Positions 26,816 through 36,251 of a stretch of 64,000 bases of DNA are shown piece by piece. The stretch is from QHXN01 sp032162705. Its GTDB lineage: Bacteria > Acidobacteriota > Blastocatellia > Pyrinomonadales > Pyrinomonadaceae. A program made the position numbers and the translations under genes. Below the pieces are notes generated by a model. That model was not told where the DNA came from and did not search any database. It saw nothing but the letters and a program-made list of their open reading frames with translations. The stretch covers positions 28,914 to 92,913 of the forward strand of contig JAVRON010000092.1 of NCBI GenBank assembly GCA_032162705.1, written 5' to 3'. The stretch's first letter is position 1. Each line of letters opens with the position of its first letter.

Positions 26816-29308
26816 CTAAGCGACGAGGACGCGTTTGCCGTTGGCCTGTTTGTTCTTCGTGGGATTCGGCGAGATAAGTGCGCCGTAGGTCTCAAGGATG
26901 ATCTTCTCGGCCCCGTCGCTGTTGACCGGCTTCGAGAAGAAGTAGCCCTGCCCGTTCTCACAGTTGAGCTTTTGCAGCAGCACCAACTGCTCGTTCGTCT
27001 CGACGCCCTCGGCCACCACGTCCATGCCGAGGTTCTGTGCGAGCACGACGATGGTGCGAACGATCTCTGTGTTCTCGTTGTTCTCCGACATGCGCGTGAC
27101 AAACGAGCGGTCGATCTTCAGCGTGTCGATGGGGAAGCGGTGCAGGTAGGAGAGCGACGAATAGCCCGTGCCGAAGTCATCAATGGCGAGCTTGACGCCG
27201 AGCGCGCGGAGCTGACGCAGCATTTCGGTCGCCGTGTCGATGTTCTCCATCACGACCGACTCGGTGATTTCCAACTTGACGGTCTGCGGCTTGACGCCCG
27301 TCTCCTGAAGGATCATGGCGAAGGTAGAGATGAGCGTGTTCTGGCTGAACTGCTTGCTCGAAAGATTGACGGCGATAAAGAGCGGCTGTTCGAGCGGGAA
27401 CATCTTCTGCCAGCGATTCATCTGGCCGCACGCCTCGCGCATGACCCATTCGCCGAGCTGGATAATCATGCCCGTCTCTTCGGCCACGGGGATGAAGTCC
27501 ATCGGCGAGATGAAGCCGCGCTCCGGGTGTTGCCAGCGGACGAGCGCCTCGAAGCCGCGCAGGCTGAAGTTTTCGAGCGAGACGATGGGCTGGTAGTGAA
27601 GCAGGAACTCGTCGCGCTCCAGCGCACGCCGCATGTCGGTCTCCATCTGGAGGAGGTTGATGGCGCGCGCGTGCATCGCCTTGTCGAAGATTTCATAGCG
27701 CGCCTTGCCCAGAGACTTCGCGCGGTACATGGCCGTGTCGGCGTCGCGCAGAATGTCTTCCGCACGCTCGTAGCCGGTCGCCGAAGGCGCAATGCCCATG
27801 CTGACCGTAGTGAAGACCTCGCGCCCGCTCAGAGTGAAGGGCACGCTCAACTCCTTCTGGATGCGCTCGGCCACCTGCACCGACTCCGACTCGTCGGCAA
27901 TGTCTTCGATGAGGATGGTGAACTCGTCGCCGCCGAGACGCGCGACCGTGTCGCCGGGGCGCAGGTTGTACTTGAGTCGGTCGGCGATGCCGACGAGGAG
28001 CTGGTCGCCGATGGTATGGCCCAGAGAGTCGTTGATAACCTTGAAGCGGTCGAGGTCGAGATAGAGCACGGCGAAACGTGAGTTGATGTTGCGGCGCGAG
28101 CGCGCGATGGCGAGCTTGAGGTGATCCATGAAGAGCGCGCGGTTCGGCAGTCCCGTCAGCGCGTCGTGGAAAGCGTCGTGGTGTAGCTGTTGCTCGGCCA
28201 GCTTGCGGTCGGTGATGTCCTGAATCTGGAAGATGAGGTGGACGGACTTTGAATACTGGTCGCGCACCATCGAGACGCTCCAGTGTACCCACACCTCGTG
28301 GCCGGACTTGTGTATGTAGCGCTTCTCCATCTGCGACGCCTGCACCTTCCCCTTAAGAAGTTGGCCGATGTTCGAGAGCGCCGTCGGCAGGTCGTCCGGA
28401 TGCGTGATGGAGAGAAAGTCCGTGAGCAGAAGCTCCTTCTCAGTGTAGCCGAGAATCTGGCACAGGCTTCGGTTGACCTGAAGCCAGCGCCCCTCGGTTG
28501 AGAGCAGTGCCATCCCGATAGCCGCGTAGTCGAACGCGCTGCGGAAGCGGTCGCTCTCGCTCACCTTCTCGCGCGACTCGGACGCGGTTGTCTCTTCGCT
28601 GCCCGCGCCCGCGAAGAGCTTCGCGCGCAGTGCGAAGGCCACGAGGCATCCGAGCGCGCCGACCGAGACGGAGACATTGAGACCGGCGAACCGCACGCCG
28701 AGCGCAGCGACGAGCGCCGCAGAGAAGGACGCGGCGTTGCCGACAATCTGCCAGAAGAAGAGACGCACGCCGTCGCGCCACGCCGACAGGTTCATGCGGT
28801 ACGAGCCGCCGAAGGCCGCAACCGACGCGTTGACAAAAGACTGTATGAACAACGCGGCGCAAAGCGAGTTGAGCGTCGCCATTGTAGGCGTGCCCACACT
28901 GATGTCCGTCAGGACGCCCGAGGTCAGCCTGAGCGTCCAGACCACCATCGAGGCGGTCAGGGCGGCGAGCGCGGCGCGGAAGGCGACGGCCTTCGTCCCC
29001 TTCGTCGTCGGCAGCGCGGCGCAAAGCCCGACCGTTGCGGCCAGCAGTACGGCGGCCTCGCCGTCGAAGAGCAGCATTGAGAGGAAGACGAACCCTTCGG
29101 CGAAGGGGAAGTGCCAGCCGTTACGCGGGCGTGAGTCGAAGCGCGAGGAGAGCTGCACGGAGAGCAGCGCCAGCAGGAGCAAGGGGAAGCCGAGTTGCGC
29201 GAGAGGCAGGCGGAAGGCGGCGAAGAGCACCGCCGCAGCGCCCGCGACAACTAAAGTGTTGACGAACTGCTGGGGGAAACGCTGGCCTTCGTTGATCTCT
29301 ATGGTCAT
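26816..29308 (-). CDS. Membrane PAS-GGDEF-EAL cyclic-di-GMP enzyme
   Basis: The 830-residue protein has about seven hydrophobic segments in the first 240 residues, a PAS domain (RFRSAFDYAAIGMALLSTEGRWLQVNRS), a GGDEF domain with intact RLGGDEFTILIED, and an EAL domain with intact FEALVRWQHP and IDDFGTGYSSLSYL. Both cyclase and phosphodiesterase motifs are preserved, so either activity or both are possible. The substrate is cyclic di-GMP at the inner membrane face. A PilZ receptor candidate lies at 36528. A likely start is the ATG at 29308. Confidence 0.93.
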   Translation of the reverse strand: MTIEINEGQRFPQQFVNTLVVAGAAAVLFAAFRLPLAQLGFPLLLLALLSVQLSSRFDSRPRNGWHFPFAEGFVFLSMLLFDGEAAVLLAATVGLCAALPTTKGTKAVAFRAALAALTASMVVWTLRLTSGVLTDISVGTPTMATLNSLCAALFIQSFVNASVAAFGGSYRMNLSAWRDGVRLFFWQIVGNAASFSAALVAALGVRFAGLNVSVSVGALGCLVAFALRAKLFAGAGSEETTASESREKVSESDRFRSAFDYAAIGMALLSTEGRWLQVNRSLCQILGYTEKELLLTDFLSITHPDDLPTALSNIGQLLKGKVQASQMEKRYIHKSGHEVWVHWSVSMVRDQYSKSVHLIFQIQDITDRKLAEQQLHHDAFHDALTGLPNRALFMDHLKLAIARSRRNINSRFAVLYLDLDRFKVINDSLGHTIGDQLLVGIADRLKYNLRPGDTVARLGGDEFTILIEDIADESESVQVAERIQKELSVPFTLSGREVFTTVSMGIAPSATGYERAEDILRDADTAMYRAKSLGKARYEIFDKAMHARAINLLQMETDMRRALERDEFLLHYQPIVSLENFSLRGFEALVRWQHPERGFISPMDFIPVAEETGMIIQLGEWVMREACGQMNRWQKMFPLEQPLFIAVNLSSKQFSQNTLISTFAMILQETGVKPQTVKLEITESVVMENIDTATEMLRQLRALGVKLAIDDFGTGYSSLSYLHRFPIDTLKIDRSFVTRMSENNENTEIVRTIVVLAQNLGMDVVAEGVETNEQLVLLQKLNCENGQGYFFSKPVNSDGAEKIILETYGALISPNPTKNKQANGKRVLVA

Positions 29309-29734
29309 GTTCGTTAGAGGAATTTTTGTTGAGGCCCCTTTGCCGACGCTCGCAGCGGGCCTGCCTGGCTTCCGCCATCCGGTGTCAATTTCGGTGCCAG
29401 AGAGCAGGCGGGGCGTCGCCTTTAAATATCCGGCGAAAAAGCAGTTTAGGTCGAAACGAGGTTTGGGCGGGCGTGCCCTCTTCGGTCATGATGACGAACA
29501 TAGGTCAAGCAGTCTGACGGACAGGGCTTTTGCTGTTCAGTTCGCTTTCGGGGCGTGAGTCGCAGGCAAGTCGCTCGAAATCTCTGGAATGTCGCCGTAA
29601 AGGGAGAGAAAGCCGAAGTGTTCAACGACGGCCAACCACGAATTTCATCCTAGCATATGAGTTACCGATTTGAGGAGAGTTTTTTTTGAGGCAGCCGGAT
29701 TGCGGTGCAAAGGAAGGCACAAACCCGTCTTGAC
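29309..29734. other. Intergenic stretch, no gene recognised
   Basis: No convincing coding frame, tRNA or known RNA is visible. The minus strand contains TATGCT near 29660 in an AT-rich patch with an A8 run, which could be part of a promoter for the GGDEF/EAL gene, though no good -35 box is placed. Confidence 0.4.
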
Positions 29735-30475
29735 TCACAGCCCGCTGGCGGTCTGCCAAGCATAATAGAGTCCGAAGGCCACGCTCGCGCATCCCGTGAA
29801 GAGTTGCAGCGGCATGTCGATGCGGCGGAAGCGCGAGGCGCTGAAGACGAAGGGCAAGCTGATAAGCGCGCTCATCAAAAGCATCCCGCCGACCGAGCCG
29901 ACGCCGAAGATAAGCAGGTATGCGAACCCGAGCGGGCGCGAGCCGCCGTGCCGTATCACTTCGTTCAGCACGAGCAGCGTCAGCGCAGCCGACCCGGCAA
30001 GCCCGTGAACCATGCCGACCGCGACGGGACGCCAGCCCCGGAGTCCACCGCGGTGTCGCGCGTGCGGAACGGTGTGCGAGTCGGTCGCGGCGTGCGCGTC
30101 CGAGCGGTCGTGGAAGTGTAGGTGCGTGTGTGTGTGGCCGTCGTGCGTGTGCGCGTGGACGTGTATGTCGCGCCGCGCGCGCAGGATGAGGTAGAGAATG
30201 CGTGTGCCGAGGAAGACGATCATCAGCGCGACCGAGAGTTCGAGCGCCACGCGGACGCGCTCAGGGATTGAGACGCGCAGAAGGATGAGCACTGTCCCCG
30301 CGATGAAGAGCGAGGCGGTGTGGCCGAGTCCCCACAGGCCGCCGACGACCGCCGAGCGCCAGACGGAGCGATGCTCGCTGACGATGGTCGTGACCGCCAC
30401 GAGGTGGTCGGCCTCGGTCGCGTGCTTCAGGCCGAGCACGAAGCCCAGTCCGAGGATGACGAGCGCGGAGTCCAT
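29735..30475 (-). CDS. Nickel/cobalt-type transporter (UreH/HupN-like)
   Basis: This 246-residue membrane protein starts with the signature of the NiCoT and UreH-like families, GLGFVLGLKHATEADHLVAV, which holds the HxxxxDH metal motif. Six hydrophobic segments can be seen. A central loop is very His-rich (HVHAHTHDGHTHTHLHFH) and probably collects metal. No urease or hydrogenase gene lies in this window, so the metal's target is unknown. It could also be an LysE/RcnA-type exporter, though the opening motif favours the NiCoT/UreH group. Confidence 0.82.
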   Translation of the reverse strand: MDSALVILGLGFVLGLKHATEADHLVAVTTIVSEHRSVWRSAVVGGLWGLGHTASLFIAGTVLILLRVSIPERVRVALELSVALMIVFLGTRILYLILRARRDIHVHAHTHDGHTHTHLHFHDRSDAHAATDSHTVPHARHRGGLRGWRPVAVGMVHGLAGSAALTLLVLNEVIRHGGSRPLGFAYLLIFGVGSVGGMLLMSALISLPFVFSASRFRRIDMPLQLFTGCASVAFGLYYAWQTASGL

Positions 30476-30762
30476 GCCGCCATCTTATACCTAACGGGAT
30501 TTCGACGTAAGGAAGATTCATAAGCGGCTTGGAGAATCCATCCACGAAGACACACGAGTTGCGAAAAGATTGTTTCCGGTTGCGACGCACGGGGAGTATA
30601 TTTCTTTGACCCGAGCGTGGTGCGGCAGGAGTTAACAGCAGAAGCCAGTGGTTGCATAGAGAATCGTATCCGGTAAAGCTGAGAGATGTCGTCCCGTCTT
30701 TTTTAAGGCGGCGGGCGGCAAGCCTGTTTTCGAGTTCGGTGTCGGAAAGAGGTGTTTCTTCG

Positions 30763-31320
30763 ATGAGTGTCCTTGAAACAGAGCGGTTAAGTCTTCGTGA
30801 GCTGTCGGCGAGCGACGCCGGGTTCATCCTTGAGCTGTTGAACGAACCCTCCTTCCTACGCAACATCGGTGACAGGGGCGTGAGAACCATCGACGATGCT
30901 GTTCAATATATTTTGAGCAGGTTCGTCGATAGCTATGAACGGCTCGGCTTCGGTTTGTGGCTGGTCGAGTTGAAGGAATCGAAAGTGCCGATTGGCATCT
31001 GCGGATTGGTGAAGCGAGATGCTTTAAACGATGTGGATATCGGCTATGCCTTTCTGCCGCGATTCTGGTCGAAGGGCTATGCCTGCGAGTCGGCCTCGGC
31101 GGTGATGAGCTACGGGATGAACTCGCTCGGCCTGAGACGCATCTTGGCCGTGACGAATCAGGACAACACAGACTCGATCAGGGTGCTTGAAAAGCTCGGC
31201 CTGAAATTTGAACGAATGGTCAGTCTGTCCGCGGGCGAGCCGGAGATTATGTTGTTTGCCTCCGACACAGCCTTACGCGTTGAAGACGACACAGCCCTAC
31301 GCGCCGAAGAGCACTCATAA
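30763..31320 (+). CDS. GNAT-family N-acetyltransferase (RimJ/RimL-like)
   Basis: From the ATG at 30763 the product is 185 residues. It opens LETERLSLRELSASDAGFILELLNEPSFLRNIGD, typical of RimJ/RimL-like acetyltransferases, and contains the acetyl-CoA region with GYAFLPRFWSKGYACESASAV and NQDNTDSIRVLEKLGLKFE. The last 15 residues hold a near-duplicate of a short unit (DTALRVED, DTALRAEE), matching a 24-base DNA repeat near 31265-31310. Substrate unknown. A longer reading from 30652 lacks family resemblance. Confidence 0.85.
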   Translation: MSVLETERLSLRELSASDAGFILELLNEPSFLRNIGDRGVRTIDDAVQYILSRFVDSYERLGFGLWLVELKESKVPIGICGLVKRDALNDVDIGYAFLPRFWSKGYACESASAVMSYGMNSLGLRRILAVTNQDNTDSIRVLEKLGLKFERMVSLSAGEPEIMLFASDTALRVEDDTALRAEEHS

Positions 31321-31378
31321 CGCGAAGCGCCCGACGCGGGCATTATGTCGCCGGTCATACCGAGAGACAAAGACAACA

Positions 31379-31906
31379 ATGTTCCATCAACTGGATTGGA
31401 AAACAATCTTCGTCCCCGACACGCCTCTGTTGGAGATCGTGCTGCGTGGGTCTTTGATGTACATCGCGCTGTTCACGCTGCTGCGCGTTATCCTGAAGCG
31501 GCAGACGGGCACTCTCGGGATGACAGACCTGCTTTTGATAACCCTGCTCGCGGACGCTTCTCAAAATGCGATGGCGGGCGAGTACAAATCCCTGCCGGAC
31601 GGCATTGTGCTGGTCGGGACGCTTATCTTTTGGAATTATGCGATTGATTGGCTCGGTTATAAGTACCCTTGGTTCGAGCGGTTGATTGAGCCGCCGCGAC
31701 TTCCTCTCATCAGGAACGGTAAGCTTCTACGCAGGAACATGCGACGCGAGTTGATTACAGAGTCCGAGTTGATGGGACAGGTTCGTGAGCAGGGACTCGA
31801 CGATCTCTCGAAGGTGAAGGAGGCTTACATTGAAAGCGACGGTCGCATCAGCGTCGTCGAGCGCGAGGAGAAACACCACGAGAGTCGGGAACGGAAAGGC
31901 GTTTAA
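31379..31906 (+). CDS. YetF/DUF421-family membrane protein
   Basis: The 175-residue product has two or three N-terminal membrane segments (LRGSLMYIALFTLLRVILKR, then DLLLITLLADASQNAM) and a soluble C-terminal domain with LIRNGKLLRRNMRRELITESELMGQVREQGL. This matches the YetF/DUF421 family. The protein ends with a charged tail and is a little shorter than many relatives. Function in the family is unsettled. It starts 58 bases after the GNAT stop, so the two may be co-transcribed. Confidence 0.85.
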   Translation: MFHQLDWKTIFVPDTPLLEIVLRGSLMYIALFTLLRVILKRQTGTLGMTDLLLITLLADASQNAMAGEYKSLPDGIVLVGTLIFWNYAIDWLGYKYPWFERLIEPPRLPLIRNGKLLRRNMRRELITESELMGQVREQGLDDLSKVKEAYIESDGRISVVEREEKHHESRERKGV

Positions 31907-32015
31907 GGTAATGGTCGCGTCGCTCGGTTCGTACTGCCGAATCGACCTGACATCTCATTCGGATGAGCGCGAATAAGTGGCGCTGTCGTCGAAACCAGTT
32001 CGGAGTCTTTAGCAC

Positions 32016-33251
32016 ATGACGCTTGATACAAAGAGAAAAGCGATACTCGCTCTTGCAGTCCTGCTTATAAGCTCCGGCGTTTATACGGAGGCACAGGCAC
32101 GTACGAAGTTCGTCACCACGCGGGGCAGGGAATTCGTCGCGCCGGACGGACGGCCACTCTTCTTGAAGGGCATTAACCTCGGCAACTGGCTTCTGCCCGA
32201 GGGCTATATGTTCAAGTTCAAGGCGACCAACTCCCCGCGTCTGATTCAGGGCGTCATGAACCAGCTTGTCGGCGAGGATGAGGCGCGGCGTTTCTGGAAA
32301 ACTTATCAAGACAACTACATCACCGCCGAAGATATTAAATTCATCAAGCAGTCGGGCTTTAACTCCGTCCGCGTGCCCTTCAGCTACCGTCTGTTCGCAA
32401 CCGAAGACGAGCCGCAGAGGCTGGAAGGCCCCGGCTACGAGCTTCTGGACAGGGTCGTCGGGTGGTGCAAGCGGGAAGGGCTGTTCGTCATCCTCGACAT
32501 GCACGCCGCGCCGGGCGGGCAGACCGGCGATAACATCGACGACAGTTGGGGCTATCCGTTCCTCTTCGAGAGCGTTGAGAGTCAGGAGCAGACGGTTAGA
32601 ATCTGGCAGAAGATTGCCACGCGCTACAAAGACGAGCCTGCCGTTGTCGGCTACGACCTGCTGAACGAGCCGATCCCGCACTTCTTCGACACGGCCTACT
32701 TCAACCCGAAGCTCGAACCGCTCTACCGGAAAATCGTCGCAGGCATTCGCGAGGTGGACAGAAACCATATTGTCTTCCTCGGCGGCGCGCAGTGGGACAC
32801 GAACTTCAAAGTTTTCGGGCCGCCGTTTGACGAACGCGTCGCCTACACTTTTCACAAATACTGGATGGACGTAAAGCAGGAGGCCGTGCGGGAGTACGTA
32901 GACTTCGGCGACAAGTACAAGGTTCCGGTCTGGATGGGCGAGTCGGGCGAAAACACGGACGAGTGGATCAAGTCTTTCCGCATTCTGCTCGAACAGAATC
33001 GGATAGGCTGGTGCTTCTGGCCTTACAAGAAGCTCGAAGCCACTTCGTGCGTGGCTTCGATCAACAAGCCCTCGGAGTGGGACGCCATCATCACGTTTGC
33101 AGAGCAACCGCGCATGACTTTCGAGGACGTGAGAAAGAATCGCCCCCCGAAGGACACGATAGAGAAGGCGCTGGCGGCGTATCTGGAGGCGGTGAAGTTT
33201 AAAAACTGTAAGGTCAACGAAGGCTATCTCAGAGCCTTGGGGCTGCGCTGA
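32016..33251 (+). CDS. Secreted glycoside hydrolase family 5 protein
   Basis: The 411-residue protein has a signal peptide (residues ~1-28, ALAVLLISSGVYTEAQA) and a GH5 TIM barrel: FLKGINLGNWLLPEGYM, FNSVRVPFSY, VILDMHAAPGGQ, the acid/base glutamate in YDLLNEPIP and the nucleophile in WMGESGE. It resembles exo-beta-1,3-glucanase/cellulase members, but substrate specificity cannot be fixed. It probably degrades a beta-glucan outside the cytoplasm. No other glycosidase is adjacent. Confidence 0.9.
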   Translation: MTLDTKRKAILALAVLLISSGVYTEAQARTKFVTTRGREFVAPDGRPLFLKGINLGNWLLPEGYMFKFKATNSPRLIQGVMNQLVGEDEARRFWKTYQDNYITAEDIKFIKQSGFNSVRVPFSYRLFATEDEPQRLEGPGYELLDRVVGWCKREGLFVILDMHAAPGGQTGDNIDDSWGYPFLFESVESQEQTVRIWQKIATRYKDEPAVVGYDLLNEPIPHFFDTAYFNPKLEPLYRKIVAGIREVDRNHIVFLGGAQWDTNFKVFGPPFDERVAYTFHKYWMDVKQEAVREYVDFGDKYKVPVWMGESGENTDEWIKSFRILLEQNRIGWCFWPYKKLEATSCVASINKPSEWDAIITFAEQPRMTFEDVRKNRPPKDTIEKALAAYLEAVKFKNCKVNEGYLRALGLR

Positions 33252-33483
33252 GCCTATCCGTCGATAAAAAAAGCTTGTGTCGTGCGTCACGCAGATGCTA
33301 AGTTCAATGTAGCCCTCACCGGGCAAAGGTCGTTTGACCTCCGGGCCCTTCCCAAAAGGGGCAGCCGCCAGAGTCACCCACCCAAAGGGTTCTTCACGCC
33401 GATCAATACAGGGCCAGCCAGCATCTTCTACGAACAAGCGGGAAAGACTTACCTATTCCCCTCTTGAAAGGAGGTTGCCGTCC

Positions 33484-34278
33484 ATGCAGCCTCAGCTCCG
33501 CAAAATCTTAGAGAGAATCGAGCCGGCAGAGACGCGGGAACTCGTCGGCAGTGTCTTCACAGACCTCCAACGTCTGTTGGGCTACCTCGACAGTGTAAAG
33601 ACAATAGTCCGCCTCGGCGGCTCGGTCGAACAGGCACACTTCATCTTTGAAGCGGTGCGCTGCGAAGCCCTCGCCGCGGCGGGCGGACTCGACTACTTCT
33701 GCGCCTGCCTCGACTCGTCCGACAAGCTCTCGGAGGAGTTGGAGCGGACGAGTTTCGCCGTGCGTCACGAGTTGAAGGCTGCGTTCGAGAGGATGCAGCC
33801 CCGTTCCCACGAACACGAAGACGAAGCGGCGACACGCTCGCGCTTGGCGGACGCGCACGACCTGCTTCGCAACTGCTTCGAGCAATCGACCGTTTCGCTC
33901 GCGCGCCTGTTCAATCAACGCGTGGACGACGCCGAACTCTTCGATGACATACGCGTCAAGCGTGACAACTCGCTCCGGCTCTACGAAGATTTGAGCGAGT
34001 TGCTTCGCAGCGCACGCTACGCAGAGTGGCACGAGGGCGCGGAGGCGATTTCGCTCTTCTCACAGCGTCTGGAACTCTTCCGCGCCGAGAGCATGCAACA
34101 CCTGATGGAGAAAGACCGCGAGACGTGTCTGAGTTTCGTGGATGGCTTCGCGTCTCTACGTGACAGGAAGTCCGCGCGCCTCGCCCTTCATCGCTTCTCC
34201 TGCTACCTGGAGATACTACTCAAGCACGTCGGCATGCGCTCGGTGCTGGCCGAAGCGTCGCAGAGTGTCGCCGCTTGA
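33484..34278 (+). CDS. Helical protein of unknown function
   Basis: The ATG at 33484 follows a strong AAAGGAGG and gives 264 residues with no signal peptide or membrane segment. The sequence is rich in Leu, Glu and Arg and predicted to be all-helical by eye (for example ELVGSVFTDLQRLLGYLDSVKTIVRLGGSV). No family is recognised. It ends 38 bases before a good terminator. The ~230 bases upstream hold short hairpins (for example AGGTCGTTTGACCT near 33328), which might be a leader. Confidence 0.75.
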   Translation: MQPQLRKILERIEPAETRELVGSVFTDLQRLLGYLDSVKTIVRLGGSVEQAHFIFEAVRCEALAAAGGLDYFCACLDSSDKLSEELERTSFAVRHELKAAFERMQPRSHEHEDEAATRSRLADAHDLLRNCFEQSTVSLARLFNQRVDDAELFDDIRVKRDNSLRLYEDLSELLRSARYAEWHEGAEAISLFSQRLELFRAESMQHLMEKDRETCLSFVDGFASLRDRKSARLALHRFSCYLEILLKHVGMRSVLAEASQSVAA

Positions 34279-34315
34279 TGGCAGTAGCGAGCAAGGGCAG
34301 TTTGGAGATGTTAAG

Positions 34316-34350
34316 AGGGGCAGCTTTCCGGGGCTGCCCCTTCGGTCTTT
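34316..34350 (+). terminator. Rho-independent terminator
   Basis: AGGGGCAGC (34316-34324) pairs with GCTGCCCCT (34333-34341), followed by TCGGTCTTT. It follows the helical protein gene ending at 34278. Confidence 0.8.
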
Positions 34351-34509
34351 CACGCCTTGTTCAGGTATGAGGAAGGTTAATGTACATGATTGAAATATGT
34401 ACGACGCATCATCACAACTTCGACACACAGCGTTCGTAGGATAGCTATGTAGGGGCGTGTGGCGTTATCGCCAAAGCGTTCAAAGAGTCGAAGGCAAAAG
34501 GAGGTATCC

Positions 34510-34917
34510 ATGCCCGATATAATCAAGTTTCGCCGTTTAGCAAAAGAGTTAGTCTCAAGCTATCTGAAGCATCAGAGTCGGAAAGCGCACGATGGATTGT
34601 TCGTGCCGATGTCTGTGGAATCGAAAGAAGTGAACAGGCAAATTCCTACCCGCGAAGACGGGAACCCAAAGCGGTCTTTAAGAAAATTGACCGGCGTGAA
34701 ACTATCAACGTCGGATGCGCGCGCCGTCTGGCCGAGCGTACTCGAACACAAGTGGTATCTCGGCGAACGTCTGGGACGTGATGTCGGCCTGCGCGTCGCC
34801 GCCGTAGACTACTTTGAAAACATTCACACGCCACGACCGCGCCTCTCCTTCCGCGCTCGTAGCGGCGGAGTCCCCCCACGACTCCCGATGATGATGCCCT
34901 TCGGTCAAAGGTCTTAG
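34510..34917 (+). CDS. Small DUF4032-like protein, paralogue of the 16834 gene
   Basis: The ATG at 34510 follows AAAGGAGG and gives 135 residues. Residues ~60-110 match the protein at 16834 closely: LTGVKLSTSDARAVWPSVLEHKWYLGERLGRDVGLRVAAVDYFENI. The flanks differ: this copy has a longer basic N-terminus and a Pro/Arg-rich tail. The shared core resembles the C-terminal end of DUF4032 without the rest of that family. Function unknown. It is followed at 34940 by a bidirectional terminator. Confidence 0.8.
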   Translation: MPDIIKFRRLAKELVSSYLKHQSRKAHDGLFVPMSVESKEVNRQIPTREDGNPKRSLRKLTGVKLSTSDARAVWPSVLEHKWYLGERLGRDVGLRVAAVDYFENIHTPRPRLSFRARSGGVPPRLPMMMPFGQRS

Positions 34918-34939
34918 ACTGTAAACTACCCTGTCATAC

Positions 34940-34977
34940 AAAAGAGACGACCGCCACATCCGGCGGTCATCTCTTTT
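34940..34977. terminator. Bidirectional terminator between convergent genes
   Basis: AAAAGAGA-C-GACCGCC pairs with GGCGGTC-A-TCTCTTTT around a short loop (one C/A mismatch). The A/T-rich stem base supplies a T run on both strands, serving the gene ending at 34917 and the restriction remnant ending at 34987. Confidence 0.85.
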
Positions 34978-34986
34978 GCACGTAAG

Positions 34987-35400
34987 TTACCCGGATACCC
35001 TGACACGTCCGTCAACTCTGGCCGTGCGCGGGCCCCCCCAGTTTGTGCCGGACTTGATGCCGACGATGTAGTAAACGCCATCGCGCTCGAACTCAAGGTC
35101 AACGCTCTTCAGTTCAGATTTAAAGCCGCCGTAAAGGATTTGTGAGACGTAGATCGCAAAGCCTTCGAGTAGATTGCCGAAGATTGTTTCTTCTTGTGAG
35201 GAGAGAAAAGCGTCAACAATGCTTTGAATCAATTCGCCGGCCAGTTCGATGTTCTTAGCTTTGAAAAGATATGGGTTCTTACGCTTCAAAACACTGGCGA
35301 GTCGGATGCTTTGCAGACCGCCAAGCCTGAAGTTGTAAAACGGCGTGATGACGTGCTCTGCCAGATAATCGTAGAAGTGTTGATAAGGCGAGACCGTCAT
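34987..35400 (-). pseudogene. Truncated type II restriction endonuclease (PmeII-like)
   Basis: The 137-residue frame matches the N-terminal and core part of PmeII-like endonucleases: VITPFYNFRLGGLQSIRLASVLKRKNPYLFKAKN, FLSSQEETIFGNLLEG and the nuclease core VDLEFERDGVYYIVGIKSGTNWG. Homologues continue well beyond the KSGxNWG motif, but here the frame turns into GGPRTARVDGRVRVSG and stops. None of the three forward frames downstream restores the family sequence, and a terminator follows within 50 bases. A G7-G8 run at the break suggests a slip or deletion point. The ATG overlaps the methyltransferase stop by 4 bases. The nuclease is probably inactive. Confidence 0.75.
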
Positions 35401-36251
35401 ATAAGCTTCCGCTGTGAGGGAATCCGTTTGATCTCATCGATGTTCGACAAAGCTTGCTGATAATATTCGTCCTTGAGTTCGACGCCGATATAATTTCGTC
35501 CCAATTCGTAGGCCGCAACGCAGGTTGTGCCTGAACCGGCAAACGGGTCGAGCACAACGTCGTCCTCTCGTGTGAAGAGCTTGATGAACCAGGAGGGCAG
35601 TTCCTTAGGGAAGGCCGCCGAATGATTCTTGTTGCCGCATTCGGTAGCCAAATGCAAGACGTTCGTCGGATAAGCCATCTCACGCCCGACCCAGTTGGCA
35701 ATGTTCTTTCCGAAACCGCTGCCGACCTGAGAGTCGAAGCGCACAACATCATTCGCTCCCAGCTTCTTCAATCTCGTCTTTGCCCAATCTCCCGTAGGAA
35801 CCATCACCGCTTCCTGAAACATCTTGAACTTTTTCTGTTTCGTGAAATGCAGGCAGCGCTCCCATGCGTCACGGAATCGGTTGGGCCATTTGCCCGGCGC
35901 ACAGTTCTTTTTGTGCCATAAATATTCTTCAGTCCAGAGCCAGCCCTGGCCCCTGAGAGCGATTATCAATTCGAGCACGTACGTGTGTCGCTCGCCTCCG
36001 ACGACTCTCTCCTTGATATTGAGCACGAACGAGCCGTCATCTTTCAGGACACGCTTTAGTTCGGCGGCAATAGGCAGAAACCATTCAACGTAGCTGTCAG
36101 GGTCTATCCCGCCGTAAGTGTTCTTACGACTGTCCGCGTAAGGCGGCGACGTGACGATTAAATCAACGCAGGCATCGGGGAGCGTCGGCAACACGTCAAC
36201 GCAATCGCCGGGATAAAGCGTGTTCACTATCTTTGTCGGGTTGGTGTTCAT
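35397..36251 (-). CDS. Site-specific DNA methyltransferase of a type II system
   Basis: The 284-residue enzyme has motif IV TSPPY near the N-terminus and motif I DPFAGSGTT near the C-terminus, the beta-class order. TSPPY fits N4-cytosine or N6-adenine methylation. It transfers methyl groups from S-adenosylmethionine to protect DNA from the partner nuclease. The partner, overlapping by 4 bases, is truncated, so this enzyme is effectively an orphan. AT content here is higher and codon use differs from neighbours, consistent with acquisition by transfer. Confidence 0.9.
   Translation of the reverse strand: MNTNPTKIVNTLYPGDCVDVLPTLPDACVDLIVTSPPYADSRKNTYGGIDPDSYVEWFLPIAAELKRVLKDDGSFVLNIKERVVGGERHTYVLELIIALRGQGWLWTEEYLWHKKNCAPGKWPNRFRDAWERCLHFTKQKKFKMFQEAVMVPTGDWAKTRLKKLGANDVVRFDSQVGSGFGKNIANWVGREMAYPTNVLHLATECGNKNHSAAFPKELPSWFIKLFTREDDVVLDPFAGSGTTCVAAYELGRNYIGVELKDEYYQQALSNIDEIKRIPSQRKLI

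Noticed and set aside
29735..30475. Part of a urease or hydrogenase operon
   Set aside because: No urease or hydrogenase subunit or maturation gene is present within the window.
33290..33480. Riboswitch (cyclic di-GMP or other) upstream of the helical protein
   Set aside because: Some short hairpins and a GGGCAAAGG word are present but the order and conserved positions of known classes are not met.
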